Part shown: positions 35,199-44,564 of the stretch, piece after piece
Position numbering within the stretch: the stretch's first letter is position 1
Layout: each line of letters begins with the position of its first letter
Source: an uncultured Methanomassiliicoccus sp.
GTDB taxonomy: Archaea > Thermoplasmatota > Thermoplasmata > Methanomassiliicoccales > Methanomassiliicoccaceae
Reading direction: 5' to 3'
Assembly: GCA_905202485.1 (NCBI GenBank)
Contig: CAJKRY010000002.1
Location: forward strand, 71,465-135,464
DNA length: 64,000 bases
Translations under genes and position numbers: made by a program
Notes under the pieces: model-generated
Databases searched by the model: none
Seen by the model: only the letters and a program-made list of their open reading frames with translations
Told to the model about the DNA's origin: nothing

Positions 35199-36572
35199 TC
35201 ACGAATACCATTTAGGCCTGCATTCATTAGAATTGTGGCAGATTATTGTTTTCTTTTTCATGAATAAACCCAGTCGGGACATTGATGACGGTATGCCGCT
35301 GTTTTTCCATCCCTGGAAGTACTCTCCTCCGGGCAGCGTAGAACCGCAGTCATTGATCCAGATATTTCCAGCTTCAAGAGTGTCTGCCATTTTTTTCATT
35401 TTGTCTGTGTTCTGTGTCCACACAGAAGCGCCTAAGCCGTAAATCGAATCATTTGCCAGCTTCACCGCTTCATCTTCTGAATTTACTATCCGTATAGGAC
35501 AGACTGGACCAAATGTTTCCTCTTTAACTGCCCGAAGACTGTCGTCTGAATGAATAAAAATGGTAGGTTCGTAAAAATAGCCCGGTGACACTCCCTGGCC
35601 GCCGCAGATGAGTTCTGCTCCCTGTCTGACGGCGTCATCCACAACAGATGACACTTTTGATCTTGCTTCTCTGCTGATTAAAGGGCCTACATCATTATAG
35701 AGATCAAGGTGGGATGTGATCTTTGTTAATTTTTCAATAAATTCTTCAGCTGCATCTCTGTGAACATACACGCGCTTTACGCGGATGCAGACCTGACCGC
35801 CCCGGGAAAATGTCCCGGTAGCTATGCCTCTGGCAGCTTGTTCTACATCGGCATCGGAACATACTATTGCCGCATCATTTCCAGAAAGCTCAAGAATCAA
35901 TGGCTTCACGCCTGCATTCTTAATTATGCTCTGCCCGGTGCTTATTCCTCCGGTAAATACAACCGCATCACACGGCGAAACAACCATGGTTTCGCCTGCC
36001 TCCCTGCCGCCGATTAAAGGAATATATAAATCCTCAGGAAAGCCGGAAGAGTGTATCAAATCAGCAATCGCCAGACCGCTTGCTGTACAGAACTCTGACG
36101 GCTTATAAACTACAGAGTTTCCTGTAAGAAGTGCCGGTATGGCGGAGATCATAGTCTGCCAGAAGGGAAAATTCCAGATGCCGATATGAGCGATAGTTCC
36201 GTGAGGCACAAACTCTACAGACGCTGAAGTATTTGCCCATTTTTCAGGCACAGGTATATTTTCAGAATCGAAATTTAAGTATCTTTTTAAGTAATAGTCA
36301 GTGCCGGAAAGGGCTGCCCCGTATGCAGCTGAAAGAGATTTTTTCGGGATTCCGGTTTCAGAATACATTATATCTACGATTTTTGATTCTCTATCCTGCG
36401 CATTTTTAATTAAATTCAGTATTAAATCAATCCTGTATTCTTTGGCGGTTTTCTCATACCACCCTTTCTGTGCTTTGTGAGCCCGCCTGAATGCATCTGA
36501 AATATCTTCCTTGGATGATTCACTGAACTCATACATTTTTTCTTCAGTGCGCGGGTTGAGTGAACAGATCAT
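35199..36572 (-). CDS. NAD(P)-dependent aldehyde dehydrogenase
   Basis: 457 residues, full ALDH fold. Cofactor segment GIWNFPFWQ with YKPSEFC, FTGGISTGQSI, general base Glu in LELSGNDA, catalytic Cys in SRGGQVCIRVKRVY, and EETFGPVCPIRI. Closest in style to succinate-semialdehyde or similar dehydrogenases. It is upstream of the marker 16 gene with a five-base gap and so probably cotranscribed. A role with sulfoacetaldehyde is conceivable but not shown. Confidence 0.88.
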   Translation of the reverse strand: MICSLNPRTEEKMYEFSESSKEDISDAFRRAHKAQKGWYEKTAKEYRIDLILNLIKNAQDRESKIVDIMYSETGIPKKSLSAAYGAALSGTDYYLKRYLNFDSENIPVPEKWANTSASVEFVPHGTIAHIGIWNFPFWQTMISAIPALLTGNSVVYKPSEFCTASGLAIADLIHSSGFPEDLYIPLIGGREAGETMVVSPCDAVVFTGGISTGQSIIKNAGVKPLILELSGNDAAIVCSDADVEQAARGIATGTFSRGGQVCIRVKRVYVHRDAAEEFIEKLTKITSHLDLYNDVGPLISREARSKVSSVVDDAVRQGAELICGGQGVSPGYFYEPTIFIHSDDSLRAVKEETFGPVCPIRIVNSEDEAVKLANDSIYGLGASVWTQNTDKMKKMADTLEAGNIWINDCGSTLPGGEYFQGWKNSGIPSSMSRLGLFMKKKTIICHNSNECRPKWYS

Positions 36573-36627
36573 ACGATGACATATTGGGCAATAACGCTTA
36601 ATAAATTATGTAAAAAATAGAAGACAA

Positions 36628-37776
36628 TCAGCGTTTGCGCTTTTTGTCTTTTTTAGGGAATTTTAAAAATGAAGATTTGTCGCCTTCGAGCTCGGCAAAC
36701 TTCAGCAGAAGATCTTTCTGCTCTGCAGAAAGCTTCTGAGGAACTTTCAGCTTTACTCTGACGTACAAATCTCCCTTGCCGTTATAGTTCATAATCGGCA
36801 TACCTGAGCCTCTAAGACGGAATGTCTGGTCGGGCTGTGTTCCGGCAGGTATGTTCATGCTTACCTTGCCTCCGCCGAGGGTGGGAATCTCGATTTCCGA
36901 GCCTAAGGCAGCTTCTACAAATGAGATTGTTACATCTTTGTACAAATCTGCCCCGTTTCTGCCCCACGCCGGGTCGTCGCGGACATGTACCATGACATAC
37001 AGATCGCCGTTGCGTGCACCCGAACGGCCCATTTCTCCGGCCCCAGGTACTCTCAGCTTAGTGCCTGTGTCGGCACCAGGTGCGATCTCTATTTCGAGGT
37101 GTGCTGTATGCTGTGTTCTCCCGTTGCCGTCGCATTCTTCGCATTCAGAGCCTGGAGCGCGTCCGGTTCCGCGGCACTTGCGGCAGGGAACTACAGACAC
37201 AAACTGTCCAAAACCGCTGTTCTGGACAACTCTTGCCTGTCCGGTGCCTTTACAGTCCGGACAGTTCACCTGCTTTCCGCCTTTAGAACCGGTACCGTTG
37301 CAGCTGGCACAGACCTCAAACTTAGGCACGGAAATCTTTCGCTTCACCCCTGAATATGCTTCTTCAAGAGAGATTTCAATATCCATCCGCATATCGCGTC
37401 CGGCCTGCGACTGCTGCCGCCTGGAAGAAGAGCCTCCTCCGCCGAATATTGCATCGAATATGCTTCCGAAGTCCCCAAATATGTCGCGTATATCTCCATA
37501 ATGGCTGAAATCATTCCACGTGAAGTTTCCATTCTGGAACTGAGAGTCTACACCGGCATGGCCGTACTGATCATACAGCTGCCTCTTTTTTTCGTCAGCC
37601 AGCACCTCGTAGGCTTCGGAGACTTCCTTGAATTTCTCCTCTGCCACTTTAGGATCTTCCTGAGTTACGTCGGGATGGTACTGCCTGGCAAGCTTGCGGT
37701 AGGCCTTCTTTATCTCATCAGGTGTGGCGGTCTTGGTTACACCCAAGACCTCATAGTAGTCTCGTTTTGAGGACAT
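36628..37776 (-). CDS. dnaJ: Chaperone DnaJ (Hsp40)
   Basis: J-domain (KRDYYEVLGV, HPD in ARQYHPDVTQ), Gly/Phe region, four CxxCxGxG zinc repeats (CASCNGTG, CPDCKGTG, CRKCRGTG, CEECDGNG) and C-terminal substrate-binding domains. The start MSSKRDYY at 37776 is preferred over 37785. It is the last gene of the grpE-dnaK-dnaJ cluster and stimulates DnaK. Confidence 0.96.
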   Translation of the reverse strand: MSSKRDYYEVLGVTKTATPDEIKKAYRKLARQYHPDVTQEDPKVAEEKFKEVSEAYEVLADEKKRQLYDQYGHAGVDSQFQNGNFTWNDFSHYGDIRDIFGDFGSIFDAIFGGGGSSSRRQQSQAGRDMRMDIEISLEEAYSGVKRKISVPKFEVCASCNGTGSKGGKQVNCPDCKGTGQARVVQNSGFGQFVSVVPCRKCRGTGRAPGSECEECDGNGRTQHTAHLEIEIAPGADTGTKLRVPGAGEMGRSGARNGDLYVMVHVRDDPAWGRNGADLYKDVTISFVEAALGSEIEIPTLGGGKVSMNIPAGTQPDQTFRLRGSGMPIMNYNGKGDLYVRVKLKVPQKLSAEQKDLLLKFAELEGDKSSFLKFPKKDKKRKR

Positions 37777-37790
37777 GCAGGACACTCAGT

Positions 37791-39671
37791 TTATTCGTCA
37801 TCAACTATGCGATAGTTTGCGTCTGTGAAACCGTCATCCTTGCCGTTGCTGCCTGCACCCGAGTTGGGAGGAGCCTGCTGCTGATTTCCAGCCTGTGCCT
37901 GCTGAGCGGCCTGCTGGGCAGCTGCTGCTTCCTGATAAATGCGGGTTGTAATGGGCTCCATCTCTTTGATGAGAGCGTCCATCTTGGTCTTGACATTGTC
38001 AACATTGTCCTCTTTGACGGCAGCCTTGAGATCGTCGACAGCGGCTGAGATCTTAGCGCGCTCCTCAGAGGTTACTTTCTCTCCCAGATCATTCAGGCTC
38101 TTCTCGGTTGTATAGATCAGGGTGTCTGCCTGGTTGAGAATTTCAATCTTCTCCTTGCGCTTTTTATCCTCTTCTGAGAACTTTTCTGCCTGAGCAACCA
38201 TGTCGTCAATCTCGTCTTTTGACAGCTTGTTTGACGCACTGATGGTGATCTTTGCTTCTTTTCCGGTGCCCAGGTCCTTTGCTGAAACGCTGAGAATACC
38301 GTTGGCATCAATGTCATATGTGACTTCAATCTGAGGAATTCCCCTCGGTGCCGGCGGAATGCCTGACAGCTGGAATCTTCCCAGGGACACATTGTCGGCA
38401 GCCATTTCACGCTCTCCCTGTACAATGTGGACTTCCACGCTTGTCTGGTTGTCAGCTGCGGTGGAGAACACCTGTGACTTCTTTGTTGGAATGGTTGTGT
38501 TCCTGTCGATAAGTTTTGTAGCTACTCCTCCTAATGTCTCAACGCTGAGAGACAGCGGTGTAACATCAAGAAGCAGGATATCCTTCACCTCTCCGGCTAG
38601 GACAGCACCCTGAATTGCAGCACCCATGGAAACGCATTCCATTGGATCAATTCCGCGCTGGATCTTCTTTCCTACCACGCTTTCAACAAAGTTCTGCACG
38701 ATAGGCATTCTGGTAGGTCCTCCGACCAGAATCACGCTGTCAATATCATTTGTGCCGAGTTTAGCATCTTTAATAGCATTCATGATCGGGCTCCTGCACC
38801 TTTCGACAATTGATGTTACCAGTTCCTCGAGCTTTGCCCTTGTGACTGTCATTGTCAGGTGCTTAGGTCCGGTCTGATCTGCGCTGATGAATGGAAGGTT
38901 GATCTCGGTAGACATTGTAGATGAAAGTTCGATCTTTGCCTTTTCACAGGCTTCGCGCACCCTCCACATTGCCATCTTGTCTGAGGTAATGTCTATGCCT
39001 GTTTCCTTCTGGAACTGTTTGACAGCGAAGTCCACAAATGCCTGGTCCATATCTGTTCCGCCGAGCTGCGTGTCTCCTGAAGTTGATAAAACCTCAAACA
39101 CGCCGTCGCTGAATTCCATAATGGTGACATCAAGAGTTCCGCCTCCCAGATCAAAGACTAGAATTCTCTGTGAATCTTTAGAATTGTCAAGACCAAATGC
39201 CAGCGCTGCTGCAGTAGGCTCATTGATAATCCTGACTACATCCAGTCCGGCGATTGCACCGGCATCTTTTGTAGCCTGTCTCTGATTATCGTTGAAGTAA
39301 GCAGGAACAGTAATTACTGCTTTCACTACCTCCTCGCCCAGAAACGCTTCTGCATCTCTCTTGATCTTCTGGAGAATGAAGGCAGAAATCTGCTGCGGAG
39401 TGTATTCCTTTCCATAAATATTAAATTTGTAATCAGTACCCATCTTACGCTTGGCAGCGACGATGGTTCCTTCTGGATTGGTAATTGCCTGTCTTCTTGC
39501 AGGCTCTCCCACAAGAAGCTCGCCTTCCTTTGTAAATGCTACATATGAAGGAAATGCCTTTCCGCCCAGGCTTGTTCCTTCGGCGCTGGGGATCATTGTA
39601 GGTCTCCCGCCTTCCATGACGGATGCTGCTGAATTACTAGTTCCCAAATCTATGCCGATGATTTTAGCCAT
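37791..39671 (-). CDS. dnaK: Chaperone DnaK (Hsp70)
   Basis: ATPase domain with IGIDLGTSNS, VPAYFNDNQRQATKDAGAI, FDLGGGTLDVTI and VGGPTRMPIVQ, a hydrophobic linker (DILLLDVTPLSL), the substrate-binding domain and a Gln/Ala-rich C-terminal lid. Start MAKIIGIDLG at 39671. The 5' end overlaps the grpE 3' end. Hsp70 is of bacterial origin in archaea and is missing from many of them. Confidence 0.97.
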   Translation of the reverse strand: MAKIIGIDLGTSNSAASVMEGGRPTMIPSAEGTSLGGKAFPSYVAFTKEGELLVGEPARRQAITNPEGTIVAAKRKMGTDYKFNIYGKEYTPQQISAFILQKIKRDAEAFLGEEVVKAVITVPAYFNDNQRQATKDAGAIAGLDVVRIINEPTAAALAFGLDNSKDSQRILVFDLGGGTLDVTIMEFSDGVFEVLSTSGDTQLGGTDMDQAFVDFAVKQFQKETGIDITSDKMAMWRVREACEKAKIELSSTMSTEINLPFISADQTGPKHLTMTVTRAKLEELVTSIVERCRSPIMNAIKDAKLGTNDIDSVILVGGPTRMPIVQNFVESVVGKKIQRGIDPMECVSMGAAIQGAVLAGEVKDILLLDVTPLSLSVETLGGVATKLIDRNTTIPTKKSQVFSTAADNQTSVEVHIVQGEREMAADNVSLGRFQLSGIPPAPRGIPQIEVTYDIDANGILSVSAKDLGTGKEAKITISASNKLSKDEIDDMVAQAEKFSEEDKKRKEKIEILNQADTLIYTTEKSLNDLGEKVTSEERAKISAAVDDLKAAVKEDNVDNVKTKMDALIKEMEPITTRIYQEAAAAQQAAQQAQAGNQQQAPPNSGAGSNGKDDGFTDANYRIVDDE

Positions 39672-40203
39672 TATTCTCACCTGTTTCTTTAGCTACTTTT
39701 ACTTTAGAGCACCTCAGAACCTTTGTTCCGAGTGAATAGCCCTTTTGATACACTTCCAATATCTTTCCATCTTCTCCTTCTCCAACAGAGAATGCCTCAT
39801 GATAGATAGGATCAAATGTTTCTGTCGGAATTTCTTTTAGACCATAGTCTTCGAAGATTACCAGCATATTTTGGTGTATCTTTGATATTCCTTCTTTAAA
39901 CTCCTCTAGAGAACACTGCGCGGAAAGCGCACGTTCTAAATCGTCAAGCAGCGGGAGCATATCAGAGACTACTTTCCCAGTCGCATAAAGCGTCGTCTCT
40001 TCCTTTTCTCTCGCGGTCCGTTTCTGATAATTTTCAAATTCTGCTTTGATACGGCGTGCCGAATCCAGATAGCCGTCCGCCAGCTCCATTAATCTTTTAT
40101 TTTCTAATTTTTCCAATTCTAGTTCAGATTTGAGCTTTTCGAGCTCCGTCTGTTCTCCTTTTTCCGGAGAAGCTTCATTTTCTGCAGAATCTGGACTATC
40201 CAT
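39664..40203 (-). CDS. grpE: Nucleotide exchange factor GrpE
   Basis: About 179 residues: an acidic N-terminus, a long coiled coil (LEKLKSELELEKLENKRLMELADGYL split into helices), then RIKAEFENYQKRTAREKEE and the beta domain with EAFSVGEGEDGKILEVYQKGY. The ATG at 40203 is preferred over GTG 40206. First gene of grpE-dnaK-dnaJ, 65 bases downstream of the thermosome gene. Confidence 0.94.
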   Translation of the reverse strand: MDSPDSAENEASPEKGEQTELEKLKSELELEKLENKRLMELADGYLDSARRIKAEFENYQKRTAREKEETTLYATGKVVSDMLPLLDDLERALSAQCSLEEFKEGISKIHQNMLVIFEDYGLKEIPTETFDPIYHEAFSVGEGEDGKILEVYQKGYSLGTKVLRCSKVKVAKETGENNG

Positions 40204-40240
40204 CACATCACCATTGTTCAGAAACGTTAAATAAGTTAGA

Positions 40241-40259
40241 AGGGGGCCAGAAGGCCCCT
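40241..40259 (-). terminator. Hairpin between thermosome and grpE
   Basis: GGGGCC and GGCCCC with loop AGAA, extended by one G-T pair, lies ten bases past the thermosome stop codon. It probably terminates or attenuates transcription, so grpE-dnaK-dnaJ could be expressed at a lower level than the chaperonin. Confidence 0.5.
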
Positions 40260-40268
40260 GTTTCGTGT

Positions 40269-41906
40269 TTAATCATCCATTCCCATATCAGGAGCGCCGC
40301 CGGGACCCATGCCCATGCCTCCGCCAGGTCCGCCTCTTGATGCAATAACATCATCAATCCTCAGAATGAGAATTGCAGCGTCTGTTGCGGAGTTGATGGC
40401 CTGACGTCCAACTCTGATAGGTTCGACGACTTTCTCAGCAGACATGTCGACGACTTTACCGGTGTATACGTTCAGACCAGCGTGGATCTTCTTATCCTTG
40501 TGTGCCTTCCTAAGGTTAATAAGGATATCGATCGGGTCGAGACCAGCGTTTTCAGCCAGTGCGGTTGGAATGACTTCCAGAGCACTTGCGTATGCATCGA
40601 TGGCTATCTGTTCCCTGCCGCCGATTGAAGCTGCATATTCACGGAGTTTCATAGCGATTTCAATAGCTGTGCTTCCTCCGCCGGTAACCATCTTGCCGTC
40701 TTCAACTGCTACAGCGACAACGCTCATTGCATCGTCAAGAGATCTCTCTACCTCGTCTATGACGTGGTTGGTGCCGCCTCTGAGAAGCATTGAAACAGCC
40801 TTGGGGTTTTTGCAGCCTGTTACAAAGGTCATGTCATCTTCCTGGATCCTTCTTACTTCAACCATTGCTGCAGTTCCAAGTTCGTCAGCACTGAGCTCTT
40901 CGATCTTGGTTACAACGTTTGCGCCAGTTGCTTTGGCAAGTTTCTCCATGTCAGATTTCTTTACCCTGCGGACAGCGAAGATTCCTTCTTTGGAGAGGAA
41001 GTGTTGTGCGAGGTCGTCGATACCTTTCTGGCAGAATACAACGTTTGCTCCAGAGTCTTTGACGGTCTTGACCATCTTGCGGAGCATGTTTTCTTCCTCA
41101 TCGAGGAATGCCTGCATCTGGGAGGGGTCGGTGATTTCGATCTTTGCATCAATTTCAGTCTTCTGGACTTCAATTGCTGCATCAAGAAGTGCGATCTTTG
41201 CTTTAGCGATCTTGGTAGGCATGCCTGGGTGAACTGGCTCTTTGTCAATGATTACACCCTGAATAAGTTCGCTGTCATCCATTGATCCGCCGGTCTTCTT
41301 TACGATCTGGATGTTATCCATATCAACTATCCATTTGTTGTCGATTTTCTCGGCAATCTCGCTGATAGCTGAGACACAAAGGTCTGCCAGGTAATCCCTT
41401 GATCCACTGACGGATTTGGAGATCATGGAAGTCTCTGCGATGAGCTTGAGGGCTTTCTTGTCTTTTGGATCAATTGGCTTAGCGCATTTGTCAAGAACCT
41501 CTTGTGCCTTGTTGCATGCGAGTCTGTATCCTCCGGCAATGATTGTCGGGTGAATGTTAGACTCGATGAGGTCTATTGCTTTCTTCAGCAGTTCGCCTGC
41601 AAGAACTACAGCTGTTGTGGTACCGTCTCCGGCTTCCTCATCCTGTGTCTTTGCAACTTCCACCAGCATTTTGGCTGCGGGGTGATCTACATCGATCTCT
41701 TTCAGAATGGTAACGCCATCGTTAGTGATGACAACGTCACCCAAGCTGTCCACAAGCATCTTGTCCATGCCGCGGGGGCCCAGTGTACTGCGTACTGCGT
41801 CTGCGATTGCTCTTGCAGCTGCGATGTTATTATATTGAGCGTCCTTTCCCTTATCTCTCTTGGTGCCTTCTTTTAGGATCAGTATAGGTGTGTTACCCAT
41901 TCCCAT
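40269..41906 (-). CDS. Thermosome subunit (group II chaperonin)
   Basis: Canonical archaeal CCT-like chaperonin of 545 residues: LILKEGTKRDKGKDAQ, STLGPRGMDKMLVDSLGD, NDGVTILKEID, GDGTTTAVVLAGELL, DDAMSVVAVAVEDGKMVTGGG, and a Gly/Met-rich tail. The full helical protrusion is present in the apical domain, in contrast to the divergent paralogue at 6.9 kb. The longer frame starts at TTG 41921, but the ATG at 41906 has GGAGG seven bases upstream and is preferred. Confidence 0.97.
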   Translation of the reverse strand: MGMGNTPILILKEGTKRDKGKDAQYNNIAAARAIADAVRSTLGPRGMDKMLVDSLGDVVITNDGVTILKEIDVDHPAAKMLVEVAKTQDEEAGDGTTTAVVLAGELLKKAIDLIESNIHPTIIAGGYRLACNKAQEVLDKCAKPIDPKDKKALKLIAETSMISKSVSGSRDYLADLCVSAISEIAEKIDNKWIVDMDNIQIVKKTGGSMDDSELIQGVIIDKEPVHPGMPTKIAKAKIALLDAAIEVQKTEIDAKIEITDPSQMQAFLDEEENMLRKMVKTVKDSGANVVFCQKGIDDLAQHFLSKEGIFAVRRVKKSDMEKLAKATGANVVTKIEELSADELGTAAMVEVRRIQEDDMTFVTGCKNPKAVSMLLRGGTNHVIDEVERSLDDAMSVVAVAVEDGKMVTGGGSTAIEIAMKLREYAASIGGREQIAIDAYASALEVIPTALAENAGLDPIDILINLRKAHKDKKIHAGLNVYTGKVVDMSAEKVVEPIRVGRQAINSATDAAILILRIDDVIASRGGPGGGMGMGPGGAPDMGMDD

Positions 41907-41933
41907 GATTTTTGCCTCCAATTGTCAATGTTA

Positions 41934-41952
41934 TAGTCTTTAATATAGACTA
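41934..41952. promoter_or_regulatory. Inverted repeat around the thermosome TATA element
   Basis: TAGTCT, seven-base AT spacer, AGACTA, with a further TAGTCT at 41982-41987. The spacer and right arm contain the minus-strand TATA-like CTATATTAAA about 35-45 bases upstream of the start. A plausible heat-shock operator; no regulator is identified. Confidence 0.45.
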
Positions 41953-42141
41953 GGAATCAAAGGAATGTTTAATCTTCTATATAGTCTTATTGGTAAATAA
42001 GCTTGAAAAATTGACAAAAAGATCAAGAGCCAGCATCACGCCGTACGCCTGCCTTCTAAACTCACAATAAAATATAGAATATAAATCTGTTTTTTCTTTG
42101 TCAGGGATAATTTGATACTTCGGATATGCTATGACGATTCG

Positions 42142-42612
42142 ATGGACGACCTCGAAACATGTGTAGCAGCAGTGTTTAAACGCAAAGGCAAAAATGTGGT
42201 TACTGAAACTGAGTTTGTATTCGCTGTTTCATTAGATTACAGATGGTTCACACCGAAGGAGGCCCAGGAGCTGCTTGACCTGGCCATCAAAAAAGGACTG
42301 ATCACCAGGTCAGAAGATTTTCTCAAACCTGCCTTTGATCCTAAAGATCAAGACATACCGATGTCGTTCCGCCCCAGTAAGGGTATTCTCACTGCCGCAG
42401 CCGACGAGGAGATATCAGTATTCAGCAAGCTGCTGAGAGACATTTCAAACTCAAGCGGAATGAAAAAGAGGGATGTTGTAGCGAGAATCAACAAGATCCA
42501 AGAAAAAGTAGGGGTGGATGTAGAAGTAGCCGCACTCCTGATGGCAAGAGATGTCGGCTTAGATCCAAACCACTATTTTGAAGATGTTTGGAAAGAAGTT
42601 TGCGAGAAGTAA
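42142..42612 (+). CDS. DUF2240 family protein
   Basis: About 156 residues, archaeal family of unknown function with a winged-helix-like N-terminus (NVVTETEFVFAVSLDYRWFTPKEAQELLDLAIKKGLI) and a C-terminal helical part ending in ARDVGLDPNHYFEDVW. The ATG at 42142 is preferred to a TTG at 42112; TATA-like AATATAAATC is at about 42077. Convergent with the MBF1 gene. Confidence 0.78.
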   Translation: MDDLETCVAAVFKRKGKNVVTETEFVFAVSLDYRWFTPKEAQELLDLAIKKGLITRSEDFLKPAFDPKDQDIPMSFRPSKGILTAAADEEISVFSKLLRDISNSSGMKKRDVVARINKIQEKVGVDVEVAALLMARDVGLDPNHYFEDVWKEVCEK

Positions 42613-42614
42613 AC

Positions 42615-43127
42615 TCATGCCTTCTTAATCAGATCGCCGAGGGTCAGGGTTTTACCGCCTGAGCCGGACGAGGATGAGGTTGCTGAGGATACTTTTTCTG
42701 TCAGTTTTATGCCCAGCTCTTTTTCGAGCTTTTTGACCAGACTGTCGCTCGGCAGCATGTCGCCGTTTTCAACTTTGGCGATGATTGTTACCTTTTCGTT
42801 GATTTTAGCTGCGAGGTCTTCCTGTTTCATATTGCGTTCCCTGCGGGCATCTTTGATTACTGAAGCATAATCAGCAATGAGATCCTCTGAGGTATCCATA
42901 TCTTTATAGACATCCCTAGTGCGCATGCGCCTCTCCCTTGCTTCAAGACGTTCATTGACTACTGCACGGCTCACAGGGGCGCTTGTAGAGTTCTTTTTGG
43001 GATGAGCGCCTGTTCCGTCAGCACTTTCTCCAAATTTAGAACACTCTTTGCATACTTTCAGCTCTGTACCTTCTATGAATACAGTTTTGATCCATTCGGA
43101 CTTTTTGCCGCACATTTCACATATCAT
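42615..43127 (-). CDS. Multiprotein-bridging factor 1 (aMBF1)
   Basis: 170 residues: N-terminal zinc ribbon (CEMCGKKSEW, CKECSKFG), a flexible basic linker, and the Cro/C1-type helix-turn-helix (KQEDLAAKINEKVTIIAKVENGDMLPSDSLVKKLEKELGI split over helices), ending GKTLTLGDLIKK. Conserved archaeal and eukaryotic coactivator-like protein with ribosome association. Confidence 0.93.
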   Translation of the reverse strand: MICEMCGKKSEWIKTVFIEGTELKVCKECSKFGESADGTGAHPKKNSTSAPVSRAVVNERLEARERRMRTRDVYKDMDTSEDLIADYASVIKDARRERNMKQEDLAAKINEKVTIIAKVENGDMLPSDSLVKKLEKELGIKLTEKVSSATSSSSGSGGKTLTLGDLIKKA

Positions 43128-43340
43128 TTCAGGTCACTTCTTTATTAAATAACATTGATTTGAAGCTTCCCCCTGCAACATCATAAAGAACTGCTAATAA
43201 TATGTAAAAGCTAGACTCATTACGAATCCGTAACTCTATAATTATGATTTAGCAAAATTTGGCTGAAAGCTATATATCTAACACTATGCTTAATTATAGT
43301 GAAAAGCTAAATCGAAGATATCCAGTTCAAAGGTGGAAAT

Positions 43341-44549
43341 ATGAATGATGAGCAGTTAGAGGAAGTTGTCAAGGAGCTGAATGAAAAAATAGAGGTCCTT
43401 GAAACAAAAAATAACGATATGATTAATGACCTTCAGAAAGTGGAGAGCGAACGGCGCTATATAGAAAGCGAGCTGTTCAGAACACAGAAAGAGCTCAAAC
43501 GCATGAAAAGTGAACTGGAACGAATGAAGTCTCCGCCGCTCATTATCGGGTCTATCAAAGATGTTCTGGTTGACGGGAGAGTCATCGTCAAAAGTTCCAC
43601 AGGTCCCGACTTTATAGTTACTACCTCAGATTATGTGCCTCAAGAGGATTTAATTGTAGGTTCAAGAGTCGCTTTGAATAAGCAGACATTAGCTGTGATG
43701 AACGTTCTTCCACCTTCACTAGATCCTTTGGTCACTGGTGCAGAGATTATTGAGAAGCCGGAGCTCTCCTATTCAGAAATAGGCGGTCTTGAAGAACAGA
43801 TAATGGAAGTCAGAGAAGCCGTTGAAGATCCTCTTCTGCGCCCTGAATTGTATAAAAAAGTAGGAATAGATCCTCCAAAGGGAGTGCTGCTTGTAGGCCC
43901 GCCGGGAACAGGAAAAACCCTGCTCGCCAAGGCTGTAGCACATCAGACAAATGCTACCTTCATCAGGTTTGTGGGTTCAGAACTTGTGCAGAAATATATC
44001 GGAGAAGGGGCCAGGCTTGTCAGGGAATTGTTTGAACTGGCAAAGGAAAAGGCCCCCAGCATTGTATTCATCGATGAGCTTGACTCAATAGGCGCAAAGC
44101 GTCTGGAGGTGTCTACATCCGGCGATAGGGAGGTTCAGAGAACTCTCATGCAGCTGCTTTCGGAGCTTGACGGTTTCAACCCTATCGGAGAAGTAAAGAT
44201 CATCGGCGCAACAAACAGACCAGATATTCTGGATGATGCTCTGCTCAGACCGGGAAGGTTCGACCGTATCATCGAAGTTCCTGTGCCAAACTACGACGGC
44301 AGGCTGGAGATCCTTAAGATCCACACCAGGAAAATGAATATGGACGAGGGAATATCTCTTCCGGACATCGCCATGAAAGCCGACGGAGCCACAGGTGCTG
44401 AACTGAAAGCCATCTGCACAGAAGCAGGTATGTTTGCAATCAGAGAAGGCAGAGACTGCGTAATCTCTACCGACTTCGACCATGCAATTTCCAAAATTCT
44501 TGATACAGAGGCTGCAAAAATAGTCGAATCAGGCGTAATGTTCGCCTAA
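43341..44549 (+). CDS. pan: Proteasome-activating nucleotidase (PAN)
   Basis: Hexameric AAA+ ATPase of the archaeal 20S proteasome. N-terminal coiled coil (about 1-75), OB domain, then AAA module with Walker A GPPGTGKT, Walker B IVFIDELDSIG, ATNRPDILDDALLRPGRFDR. The C-terminus reads Met-Phe-Ala, so the docking motif has Phe where hydrophobic-Tyr-X is usual. Ribosome-binding GGTGG lies before the ATG. This genome therefore has both PAN and VAT. Confidence 0.95.
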   Translation: MNDEQLEEVVKELNEKIEVLETKNNDMINDLQKVESERRYIESELFRTQKELKRMKSELERMKSPPLIIGSIKDVLVDGRVIVKSSTGPDFIVTTSDYVPQEDLIVGSRVALNKQTLAVMNVLPPSLDPLVTGAEIIEKPELSYSEIGGLEEQIMEVREAVEDPLLRPELYKKVGIDPPKGVLLVGPPGTGKTLLAKAVAHQTNATFIRFVGSELVQKYIGEGARLVRELFELAKEKAPSIVFIDELDSIGAKRLEVSTSGDREVQRTLMQLLSELDGFNPIGEVKIIGATNRPDILDDALLRPGRFDRIIEVPVPNYDGRLEILKIHTRKMNMDEGISLPDIAMKADGATGAELKAICTEAGMFAIREGRDCVISTDFDHAISKILDTEAAKIVESGVMFA

Positions 44550-44564
44550 ACCTCTTTTTTTCAT

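Noticed and set aside
36851..37501. Long frame opposite dnaJ
   Set aside because: Antisense shadow; the sense strand encodes complete DnaJ zinc repeats.
40444..41232. Long frame opposite the thermosome gene
   Set aside because: Antisense shadow of a certain gene; Ser/Ala-rich frame typical of complement reading.
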